This document shows, in pieces, positions 6,448 through 12,172 of a stretch of 15,722 nt of DNA. The number at the start of each line of letters is the position of its first letter. Position 1 is the first letter of the stretch. Below the pieces are notes generated by a model that was not told the DNA's origin, did no database searches, and was given only the letters and a program-made list of their open reading frames with translations. The stretch is from contig JADDQX010000008.1 in NCBI GenBank assembly GCA_016781115.1, forward strand, positions 277 to 15,998. Reading direction: 5' to 3'. The DNA is from Actinomycetota bacterium. Lineage in GTDB: Bacteria > Actinomycetota > CADDZG01 > WHSQ01. Made by a program: the position numbers and the translations under genes.

Positions 6448-7305
6448 CTAGACGCCGGCAGGGTAAAGCGCAGCCGCTTCTTCGGCCGTTATCGCCGGAG
6501 GCTCGACCTGTTCGTCTAGTCCCCGGCCGATGCTGTCGTCGAAGGCGCGCTGCCAGACGCCTTCTTGCTCCGCCAGGAAGAAGACGCCGTTGACGTAGTC
6601 CGTCCACGCGGCGGCGCCTCTCTCGATCACGGCGCCGATGCCCTCCGTCGTCAGCTGGTCTCCCACTACCTGGTACCGCCCGGGCTCCGTCAGAGCCAGA
6701 CCGGCAAGGAGGAAGTCAGAGCCTGTGACCGCTGTCGCCTTACGGTCCTTCAACATCGCGAGGCACGCGAACGGGTCTCCCTCGGAGACCTCTATGACTT
6801 CGTTCAGTTCGTCCACGTCTACCTGTGTCTCTTCGTCCGCGAAGGAGCAGATCTTCCCCTCGAGCTCTTCCACCGTCTGAACATCGCTTCCGCGGCGCGT
6901 CAGAAGTCGCTGGTGCGATACAAAGTAGGGGTCGGTGAATTGATGCTTCCGGACCACGCTCTCCGTCATCGTCAGGGCCGGGAACACGATGTCGGCGCCG
7001 CCGTCTTGCGGCAGTTCCAACAGCTGAGCGGACGAACCCGTGATGAAACGTGGCTCCACCCCGAGCGTCTGTGCAAGGTAGCGCCCAAGGTCCGCCGTGA
7101 AACCTTGCGCTTCGTCGTTCTGGTCGACGTAGCCGAGCGGATAGGCGTCGTCTGCGATCCCGATCACGATGTCACCTCGGCCCTGGATCTCGCCCATGAC
7201 CGTCTCCTCGTCGTACGGGCGCGATAGGTCGAGCTCCGGCTCCGGGGGGACGCAGCCCGCGAGCAGGACCACGAGGATGCAAAGAGGCGCGAGGCGTCGT
7301 GACAT
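6448..7305 (-). CDS. Second family-3 substrate-binding lipoprotein, degenerate ligand site
   Basis: A 285-aa periplasmic-binding-protein type 2 fold with a lipoprotein signal peptide (lipobox LLAGC, Cys18). It is the last gene of the ABC operon, 6 bp after permease 2. Overall it is a paralogue of the first binding protein in the same operon, sharing the MGEIQGRGDIVIGI-like start of lobe 1, TDPYFVSH (124-131) and the paired cysteines (Cys153 and Cys181). The residues that normally hold the amino acid have changed. The arginine six positions before the FSDPY-type phenylalanine is Val117, and the alpha-amino-binding aspartate position is Ser196 (TGSD instead of VTDD). It may bind a different ligand, modulate the transporter or act as a surface sensor. 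The ATG start is clear, with a weak ribosome site inside the end of the upstream gene. Confidence 0.88.
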   Translation of the reverse strand: MSRRLAPLCILVVLLAGCVPPEPELDLSRPYDEETVMGEIQGRGDIVIGIADDAYPLGYVDQNDEAQGFTADLGRYLAQTLGVEPRFITGSSAQLLELPQDGGADIVFPALTMTESVVRKHQFTDPYFVSHQRLLTRRGSDVQTVEELEGKICSFADEETQVDVDELNEVIEVSEGDPFACLAMLKDRKATAVTGSDFLLAGLALTEPGRYQVVGDQLTTEGIGAVIERGAAAWTDYVNGVFFLAEQEGVWQRAFDDSIGRGLDEQVEPPAITAEEAAALYPAGV

Positions 7306-7311
7306 CGACGC

Positions 7312-8121
7312 CTACTTGGTGTCGGTGTCGAGCGCGACCTGGTCTTCGAGGCCTGTGACCTTCTCGACCTCGATCCCCGTCGTCTGTCGTTGCTTGATCT
7401 CGAGCCGTTTGGACAACCGCGACAGTCCGTAGTTCAAGATGGCGAACATCGTGCCGACGACGAGGAATACCTGTAGCAGCGGGACCTCGACGCCGCAAGT
7501 GAAGGGCAGGCAGCTCCCGAGGATCCGTCCGTGGCGCATGACCTCTTGGATGGACAGGATGCTGATGAGCGTCGTGTCCTTGTTCAGGGTGATCAGCTGC
7601 GAGACGGTGGCCGGGACCATCCGGCGCAGCCCCTGCGGAAGGATGATCAACCGCATCGACTTCCAGTACGGCAGGCCCAGCGCCGCGGCCGCCTCTCCTT
7701 GGCCTCTCTCCAGCGACTGGATGCCAGCGCGCATGATCTCGGCGATCACCGCGGAGTTGTAGAGGGTGAGGCCGACGACGGCGGCCAGGATGCGTCCGTT
7801 CTGGAATGCCTCCGGAAGCCACGTCGGCGCGGCGTCTTGATACGCCTGCTTCCACGAGGCCGGAAGGCTCAGCGCGAGATAGAGAAGGATGAAGATCAAA
7901 GGCAGGTTGCGCCAGACGTCGATCCAGATGCCCGCCGGGCCTTTGATGACGGGGTTCTTCGCGATGCGCGCCAGGGCCAGCAGCAGCCCGATAGTTAGCG
8001 ACAGCGCCATCGCGATCAGCGCGAGCTCGATGTTGACGATCAGGCCGTCCAGCAGGAAGCGGAAGCTGTTGCCGCTGAACAGCCACTCCCAGCGGTCGGG
8101 AGCGAATAGGTAATCCATCAT
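7312..8121 (-). CDS. Polar amino-acid ABC transporter permease (second permease)
   Basis: A 269-aa inner-membrane permease of the HisMQ/GluCD family. The cytoplasmic EAA loop (GEAAAALGLPYWKSMRLI, 142-159, followed by LPQGLRRMVP) contacts the ATPase. A hydrophilic N-terminal stretch (1-22) precedes the first helix, and an extra periplasmic loop (87-108) lies between helices. The C-terminal 25 residues are hydrophilic and acidic. The start overlaps the upstream permease: the first ATG (8121) shares ATGA with its stop, and the second ATG (8118) shares one base. Both permeases together form the membrane channel heterodimer. The exact substrate cannot be read from sequence; the glutamate/glutamine/aspartate class is most likely from overall resemblance. 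Confidence 0.93.
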   Translation of the reverse strand: MMDYLFAPDRWEWLFSGNSFRFLLDGLIVNIELALIAMALSLTIGLLLALARIAKNPVIKGPAGIWIDVWRNLPLIFILLYLALSLPASWKQAYQDAAPTWLPEAFQNGRILAAVVGLTLYNSAVIAEIMRAGIQSLERGQGEAAAALGLPYWKSMRLIILPQGLRRMVPATVSQLITLNKDTTLISILSIQEVMRHGRILGSCLPFTCGVEVPLLQVFLVVGTMFAILNYGLSRLSKRLEIKQRQTTGIEVEKVTGLEDQVALDTDTK

Positions 8122-8777
8122 CGGCGGATCGCCAACCGCTTCTCGAGGTGACGAACGATGAAGGTGGCGGTGACGGTCAGGATCAGGTAACCCAGCGCGG
8201 CCCAGAAGAACGACGCGTGGGCGTTAGCCGTGAGCGCGGCCGTGATCCGGCCCGTCTTCAGGAGGTCGGGGATGGCGAGCGCAGACGCGCCCAGGATCGC
8301 CGAGTTCTTGATCATGGCGATGATGAGGTTGCCGAGCGGCGGGATCACCGTTCGGAACGACTGCGGCAGGACGACCTTCTGCAGCGTCTGCCGGTAGGTG
8401 AATCCGAGCGATAACGACGCGTCGATCTGACCCTTGCCGACGGCGAAGACCCCGGATCGGAGTGTCTCCGCGATGTAGGCCGAGGTGTACAGCCCCAGTG
8501 CAAGCGTTCCCGCCACCCACGGCCCGATGTTGAAGACTTCCGGGAACCCGAAGAAGAAGATGAAGATCAGGACGAGCAGCGGGATGTTGCGGAAGAACTC
8601 AACGTAGACGGTTCCGATGCGCTGCAACGCCCGCGCGGGTGCGACGCGGAACGCCGCGATGATGGTGCCGACACCCATCGCGATGACGAAGGACATCGCG
8701 ACGAGCCGGCACGTGATGTAGAAGCCGGAGCGGAATTCTGGGAGGTGCCTTTGGAACACCTCCCAGAATTCGCCCAT
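8118..8777 (-). CDS. Polar amino-acid ABC transporter permease (first permease)
   Basis: A 219-aa membrane protein of the HisMQ family with about five helices. It has the family stretch EFFRNIPLLVLIFIFFFGFP (60-79) and the EAA loop IDASLSLGFTYRQTLQKVVL (118-137), which docks on the ATPase. It is the partner of the following permease, with which it overlaps. The ATG at 8777 is preceded by a good ribosome site (AAAGGAAG). Codons 3-13 form one perfect 15-bp hairpin in the mRNA, described separately. In many amino-acid transport operons the binding protein is needed in excess over the permeases, and a hairpin at this junction could set that ratio. The call is firm; the substrate is inferred to be a polar amino acid. 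Confidence 0.94.
   Translation of the reverse strand: MGEFWEVFQRHLPEFRSGFYITCRLVAMSFVIAMGVGTIIAAFRVAPARALQRIGTVYVEFFRNIPLLVLIFIFFFGFPEVFNIGPWVAGTLALGLYTSAYIAETLRSGVFAVGKGQIDASLSLGFTYRQTLQKVVLPQSFRTVIPPLGNLIIAMIKNSAILGASALAIPDLLKTGRITAALTANAHASFFWAALGYLILTVTATFIVRHLEKRLAIRR
8733..8771 (-). promoter_or_regulatory. Perfect 15-bp inverted repeat at the start of the permease gene
   Basis: Arms GAATTCTGGGAGGTG (8733-8747) and CACCTCCCAGAATTC (8757-8771) pair perfectly around a 9-nt loop. In the transcript the stem begins 6 nt after the A of the permease start codon and uses codons 3-13 (reading EFWEV ... HLPEF). It lies just after the binding-protein gene. Likely effects are lower translation initiation of the permeases and protection of the upstream binding-protein message from 3' decay. 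It is the longest perfect stem I found in the window. Confidence 0.7.
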
Positions 8778-8822
8778 CGTTCAGCTTCCTTTACGTAATG
8801 CCGCGGCGGCCAGACCGAAGCG

Positions 8823-9758
8823 CTAGCAGGTCTCCGAGCACGGGTAAATCTTGAGAGCGTCCTCGAGCGACAGCGTCGAGGGGTCCTCCGCCTCTTGGCC
8901 CGTGTACTTCCCGATCCACTTGTCGTAGAGGCCCTGCCAGGTGCCGTCTTCGAAGGTCCCCTCGATCACGCCGGACACGAACTCCGCGAACTCGGTGTCC
9001 TTGTTCTGAACACCCGCGCCGTAGGGATCGGTGGTCAGTTCCTCGCCCACGATATGCAGACTCTCATCCTGCTGCAGGAATCCCGCGAGGATGACGTCGT
9101 CCGTGACCATCGCGTCAACCTGACCCTTCTGCAGGAGGGCGAAGCACTCCGAATAGGAGTCGACGATCTTCGGGTCGGCATCGGGCATCTGCTCGGGCAG
9201 GACGACCGTCTGGTAGGTCGAGTCGAGGGCGGTGCAGACCTTCTTGCCCGCGGTGTCCTCGGCCCCCTCGATCCCCGAGTCCTGTGCCGTCAGGATGCGG
9301 CCGTGTGCGATGTAGTACGGACGCGAGAAGTCGATCTCCGCGTCACGGTCGGTCGTGATGGTCATCGTCGACAACACCAGGTCGACCGTCCCCTCCTGCA
9401 GGAACGGGATGCGGTTGTCGGAGATGGCCTCTTCGATCTTCAGCTCTACGCCGAGATGGTCGGCGATGATCTGCGCCATGTCGGGATCGAAGCCTTCGAC
9501 GTCACCCGTCTGCGGGTTCTTGAACCCGAACAGAGGGACGTCGAACTTGGTACCGACGACGATCTCACCCTTCTCCTGGATCTTCCCCATCGTCGTGTCG
9601 GCGGGGAACTGCTCTACTTCGTGCTCTTGGCTTGCGGTGTCACCCGTGTCGCCGCCGCCGCCGGCGCCTGTACCGGCGTCGTCACCACAGGCAACGGCGA
9701 CCAGCGCCAGCAACGACAACACCGCGATCAACAACTTCCACCTCTCGATACCGCGCAC
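8823..9758 (-). CDS. Family-3 amino-acid-binding lipoprotein (GluB-like)
   Basis: A 311-aa extracellular solute-binding protein of the polar amino-acid family. It has a lipoprotein signal peptide (lipobox VAVAC, Cys24) and a Gly/Asp/Thr-rich linker (25-50), then a two-lobed binding domain. Ligand residues are intact: Arg138 in TMTITTDRDAEIDF (131-144) for the alpha-carboxylate and Asp220 in DAMVTDD for the alpha-amine. Cys175 and Cys205 are spaced as in the lobe disulfide of actinobacterial GluB-like proteins. An extra pair, Cys307 and Cys311, ends the protein (YPCSETC). The GTG start at 9758 follows a strong ribosome site (AGGGGGAGG). It lies between the ATPase and permease genes. It probably captures glutamate or a related amino acid at the outer face of the membrane; specificity is inferred. 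Confidence 0.94.
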   Translation of the reverse strand: MRGIERWKLLIAVLSLLALVAVACGDDAGTGAGGGGDTGDTASQEHEVEQFPADTTMGKIQEKGEIVVGTKFDVPLFGFKNPQTGDVEGFDPDMAQIIADHLGVELKIEEAISDNRIPFLQEGTVDLVLSTMTITTDRDAEIDFSRPYYIAHGRILTAQDSGIEGAEDTAGKKVCTALDSTYQTVVLPEQMPDADPKIVDSYSECFALLQKGQVDAMVTDDVILAGFLQQDESLHIVGEELTTDPYGAGVQNKDTEFAEFVSGVIEGTFEDGTWQGLYDKWIGKYTGQEAEDPSTLSLEDALKIYPCSETC

Positions 9759-9775
9759 TCAACCTCCCCCTTTCT

Positions 9776-9795
9776 GAGCCACGACTCCGTGACTC
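9776..9795 (-). promoter_or_regulatory. Intercistronic hairpin between the ATPase and binding-protein genes
   Basis: An 8-bp stem with one G-U pair (9776-9783 with 9788-9795) and a 4-nt loop fills most of the 54-bp gap, ending about 6 nt before the binding protein's ribosome site. It may be a processing or 5' stabilising element that raises binding-protein message relative to the ATPase. There is no U-tract, so a terminator is unlikely. Confidence 0.4.
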
Positions 9796-9812
9796 CACTA
9801 CATCTTCTCTGT

Positions 9813-10595
9813 CTAGTGGTGCAGGATCTTGTCGACGAAGTCCTTCGCTCGTTGGCTTTGGGCGTTCGTGAAGAACTCGTCGGGCGGACCTTCTTCGACG
9901 ATCTTTCCTTCGTCGATGAAGACGATGCGGTCGCAGACTTCGCGCGCGAAGCCCATCTCGTGCGTGACGACGACCATCGTCATCCCGGACTTCGCGAGAT
10001 CCCTCATGACATCCAGGACCTCTCGGATCATCTCGGGGTCCAGTGCAGACGTGGGCTCGTCGAACAGCATCAGCTTCGGCTCCATCGCCAGCGCTCTCGC
10101 GATCGCGACGCGCTGTTGCTGCCCTCCCGAAAGATCCGCCGGATAGGAATCCGCTTTCTCAGGGATGCCGACGCGCTCCAGCAGGCTCGTCGCCCGCTCT
10201 TTCGCCTCCTGCTCCGAGAGGCCCTTCACCTCCGTCGGCCCGAGCGTGATGTTGTCGAGCACGGTCTTGTGCGGGAACAGGTTGAACGACTGGAACACCA
10301 TGCCCATGTTGGCGCGCAGCTGGTAGATCCCCTTGCCGGCCTTAGCGACGGAGCGCCCGTCGAACCTGAGATCTCCGGAGTCGATGGTCTCGAGCCCGTT
10401 GATGCAGCGGAGCATCGTCGACTTCCCCGACCCCGACGGCCCCGCGATCACGATGGCTTCGCCGTTGCGGATGTCCAGGTTGATGTCGTCGAGAACGACG
10501 TTGGCCCCGAAGGCTTTCTTGACATGGTCGAACTCGACCAGGTTCCCATTGCTCGAGCTACCCCCCATAGGGGCCGGAGTGTACTTGAAGACCAC
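9813..10595 (-). CDS. Polar amino-acid ABC transporter ATP-binding protein (GlnQ/GluA-like)
   Basis: A 260-aa ATPase that powers the transporter encoded by the next three genes. All motifs are intact: Walker A GPSGSGKST (52-60), Q-loop FQSFNLFPHKTVLDN (101-115), signature LSGGQQQRVAIARAL (155-169), Walker B LMLFDEPTSALD (175-186, catalytic Glu180) and switch His212 (VVTHEMGFAREV). This is the GlnQ/HisP/GluA branch. The start is uncertain. The GTG at 10595 has AAGG only 2 nt upstream; an ATG at residue 10 (10568) has no ribosome site but begins closer to where homologues usually start. The first 17 residues are not needed for the fold. The gene is first in the ABC operon and sits just after the duplicated hairpin element downstream of the RHH gene. 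Confidence 0.96.
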   Translation of the reverse strand: MVFKYTPAPMGGSSSNGNLVEFDHVKKAFGANVVLDDINLDIRNGEAIVIAGPSGSGKSTMLRCINGLETIDSGDLRFDGRSVAKAGKGIYQLRANMGMVFQSFNLFPHKTVLDNITLGPTEVKGLSEQEAKERATSLLERVGIPEKADSYPADLSGGQQQRVAIARALAMEPKLMLFDEPTSALDPEMIREVLDVMRDLAKSGMTMVVVTHEMGFAREVCDRIVFIDEGKIVEEGPPDEFFTNAQSQRAKDFVDKILHH

Positions 10596-10608
10596 TACCT
10601 TCGTAGTA

Positions 10609-10626
10609 GGGCTATACAGGTAGCCC
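10609..10626 (-). promoter_or_regulatory. Hairpin in the outer copy of the duplication, just upstream of the ATPase gene
   Basis: GGGCTA (10609-10614) and TAGCCC (10621-10626) form a 6-bp stem with a 6-nt loop. Compared with the inner copy, two extra bases (TA) in the loop create TGTATAGC on the minus strand. This resembles a -10 box about 16 bp before the annotated GTG, with no convincing -35 partner. It may be an operon promoter or only a remnant. Confidence 0.35.
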
Positions 10627-10675
10627 AGTGACTGGAGGCGCTGGGCTACAGGTAGCCCAGTGACTGGAGGCGCTG
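10615..10675 (-). repeat. Tandem duplication of the 3' end of the RHH gene
   Basis: A perfect 29-bp direct repeat (10615-10643 and 10647-10675, 32-bp period) that begins TACAGGTAGCCCAGTGACTG. The copy at 10647-10675 encodes the last codons of the RHH protein, including its stop. The other lies just outside the gene, toward the ABC operon. Each copy holds a CCAGTnACTGG near-palindrome and contributes to a GGGCTA/TAGCCC hairpin. It looks like a recent tandem duplication with no decay inside the 29 bp. Confidence 0.85.
10643..10658 (-). terminator. Hairpin at the stop codon of the RHH gene
   Basis: GGGCTA-CAGG-TAGCCC gives a perfect 6-bp stem with a 4-nt loop that spans the stop codon (10646-10648). 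There is no U-run. It could terminate the transporter/RHH transcript weakly before the ABC operon, or be a protein-binding site. Confidence 0.35.
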
Positions 10676-10921
10676 ACGGATCGCCTCGATCTCTTCCGGC
10701 GAGAGAGGGTCGACGTCGACCGCAGCGGCCTCATCCTGCCCGGGGGCGATCGGGCCCTTGCCCGTTCCACCGTGGTGAGACACCAGGTCGCGCAGCACGT
10801 AGACGGCGAACTCGGTCACGGAGTGGAAGCCCGATCCCGCGATGACCTGCTTCAGCTGCTCGTAGAGAGGCCGCGGGATCTTGAGGGTCACCTGAGCTTC
10901 CCCCCCTTCGCGCCTGTTCAT
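10646..10921 (-). CDS. Ribbon-helix-helix-like small protein with LGYL tail
   Basis: A 91-aa protein. Residues 10-48 fit a ribbon-helix-helix (CopG/Arc-type) DNA-binding domain: a beta strand QVTLKIP (10-16), helix A PLYEQLKQVIAGSG, a turn GFHSVTEF and helix B through YVLRDLVSHH. A flexible, acidic Gly/Ala-rich linker (51-72) follows. The C-terminal helix LSPEEIEAIRQRLQSLGYL (73-91) resembles the short C-terminal motif of many bacterial sulfatase/TPR-type proteins. The ATG start overlaps the transporter stop by ATGA, so the two are translationally coupled. The RHH fold is inferred from pattern and length. A role as autoregulator of this unit is plausible because a perfect palindrome lies in the unit's promoter. 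It could alternatively be an antitoxin-like or membrane-linked adaptor protein; no toxin gene is adjacent. Confidence 0.7.
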   Translation of the reverse strand: MNRREGGEAQVTLKIPRPLYEQLKQVIAGSGFHSVTEFAVYVLRDLVSHHGGTGKGPIAPGQDEAAAVDVDPLSPEEIEAIRQRLQSLGYL

Positions 10922-12039
10922 GCGAGTCCAGCGACGACGATGATCGAGATCGGCACCAGGAACAGCGCAGCCGTGAATGCTGCCAACCGCGTCTTACTGC
11001 TCACCATCTGACGTTGGAAGCGCCAGACGCGCGACTTCACCTGCGGATAGAAGAACTGGAGCAGCACCATGCTGACTATCGTCGTGCCCAGGATGCTGGC
11101 CAGGACTATGCGAACAGATGCCGGTGAGTCCAACAAGAACGCCGCCAGCAGGGTGTCACCGAGGGTCGTGATGTTCGCGCCGATCACGTACGGCAGGATG
11201 TTGTCTCTCTTGACGTAGCCCTTGGCCACGAGGGGGACCAGAACCGTCAGGGCCACCGAAACCGACATCGCGACGAGAGCTACGAGACAGCCGAGCCCGA
11301 ACATCGGCCATTTGCTCTTGAGCCATGACATGCGCGAGGTCTCGATGCTCTCGTCGGTGAGATCGGGCACGACCGTGTCAATCAGCTTGAATGCGAGAAG
11401 CAACACCCCGAGGCCGCCGATGAACAAGATGACGGGTGACCACGTCTCGATGCGAGCGAGGATGTCTCCGTAGACGAAGTCGAGGAGGTCGGTGAACTGC
11501 GCCGGGAAACCGATCTGGGTCGAGCGGAACGTACCCCACCGCAGGAGCGCCAGACCGACGAGCGAGCCCGGGATGTAGATAAGTGCGGTCGCGGACAGGG
11601 CCATGACCGCGGTCGACACGGGTGCCATGCGTTTGCCCTCCCCGCCGCGCAATGCGTAGATGACCGCGACCAGCAGCACTACGAAAGCCGCGCCGAGGCG
11701 CGAGCCGGTCAGCATCGTGAACCCCTGGATCTCCGAGATCGAACCGCCCGCAACAAGCGCCAGAGCGGACGCGGCCACGGGCGACCCGGAGAGCACGAAC
11801 AGCGCTCCCACCCAGCCGAGGCCGAAAGTCGAGGCAGCGTTGCTCACCAGGAAGCCCTGGTTGTTCAGAACGCTGAGGCTCGCCGCGCCCGTTTTCATGA
11901 TCTGGAGCGCCCCCACGAACAAGAACAGGGCAAGCATGAATCGAAGTGCTCTGGCTACCCATCCGATGGCCGCAGGGGCTGTTCGTGCCGGTACCGCAGC
12001 CGACGCAGACGGCTTTCGCGAGGCGCGGTCGGCATCCAT
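10918..12039 (-). CDS. Divergent Na+/Pi-cotransporter-like membrane protein
   Basis: A 373-aa, roughly eight- to nine-helix protein with the internal two-fold repeat of the Na/Pi cotransporter (NptA/PF02690-like) family. Repeat 1 has WVGALFVLSGSPVAASALAL (76-95) then GSRLGAA (112-118). Repeat 2 has MSVSVALTVLVPLVAKGYV (258-276) then LPYVIGANITTLGDTLLAA (282-300). In canonical members each repeat carries QSSS and GANIGTT. Here the QSSS sites read SGSP and MSVS and the first GANIGTT reads GSRLGAA, so substrate or ion coupling may differ. No PhoU-like domain is attached. A charged, Ala/Ser/Pro-rich N-terminus (1-26) precedes helix 1. The ATG at 12039 follows AAGGGTG and lies 6 nt after a TATAAG box. 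It is first in a two-gene unit with the RHH protein. Phosphate transport is a hypothesis only. Confidence 0.75.
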   Translation of the reverse strand: MDADRASRKPSASAAVPARTAPAAIGWVARALRFMLALFLFVGALQIMKTGAASLSVLNNQGFLVSNAASTFGLGWVGALFVLSGSPVAASALALVAGGSISEIQGFTMLTGSRLGAAFVVLLVAVIYALRGGEGKRMAPVSTAVMALSATALIYIPGSLVGLALLRWGTFRSTQIGFPAQFTDLLDFVYGDILARIETWSPVILFIGGLGVLLLAFKLIDTVVPDLTDESIETSRMSWLKSKWPMFGLGCLVALVAMSVSVALTVLVPLVAKGYVKRDNILPYVIGANITTLGDTLLAAFLLDSPASVRIVLASILGTTIVSMVLLQFFYPQVKSRVWRFQRQMVSSKTRLAAFTAALFLVPISIIVVAGLA

Positions 12040-12044
12040 GTCAC

Positions 12045-12075
12045 CCTTATAGCACTCCTATAGGAGTGTCTCTAT
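12045..12075 (-). promoter_or_regulatory. Putative promoter with embedded 16-bp palindromic operator
   Basis: Perfect palindrome CACTCCTATAGGAGTG at 12053-12068, just upstream of the transporter start codon. On the minus strand it is followed immediately by TATAAG (12051-12046), a good -10 candidate. A -35 candidate (GAGACA, 12072-12067) overlaps its upstream edge with a short 15-bp spacer. A repressor bound here would block the polymerase. The -10 box is 6 nt from the ATG, so the mRNA may be leaderless. The local RHH protein is the obvious candidate regulator, by inference. Confidence 0.55.
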
Positions 12076-12127
12076 GACGCCCGCGGAGGGATTGGTCGTC
12101 CAAGCGGCGCAAGCAACGTGGCGTGGC

Positions 12128-12139
12128 GGTCGTTCGACC
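12128..12139. promoter_or_regulatory. Small inverted repeat upstream of the amidase gene
   Basis: GGTCGTTCGACC is a 5-bp inverted repeat with a 2-bp centre. It lies directly before TAGTAA (12140-12145), a weak -10-like box 27 bp upstream of the amidase start. It could be an operator for the amidase gene. At this length chance is possible. Confidence 0.3.
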
Positions 12140-12172
12140 TAGTAACAAAACCGCGGGAAAGGTGTCATTGCC

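Noticed and set aside
10562..10573. CCCC-CATA-GGGG near-palindrome as a second copy of the 12053-12068 operator
   Set aside because: It shares only the CCTAT core, lies at the alternative ATG of the ATPase gene and can be explained by coding sequence.
8895..10631. A 578-codon open frame on the plus strand over the ABC operon
   Set aside because: It lies antisense to clear ATPase and binding-protein genes, has low-complexity Arg/Asp/Leu-rich content and no family motif; it is a GC-driven shadow.
10615..10675. CRISPR-like repeats
   Set aside because: There are only two copies, directly adjacent with a 3-bp gap and no spacers, and one copy is coding.
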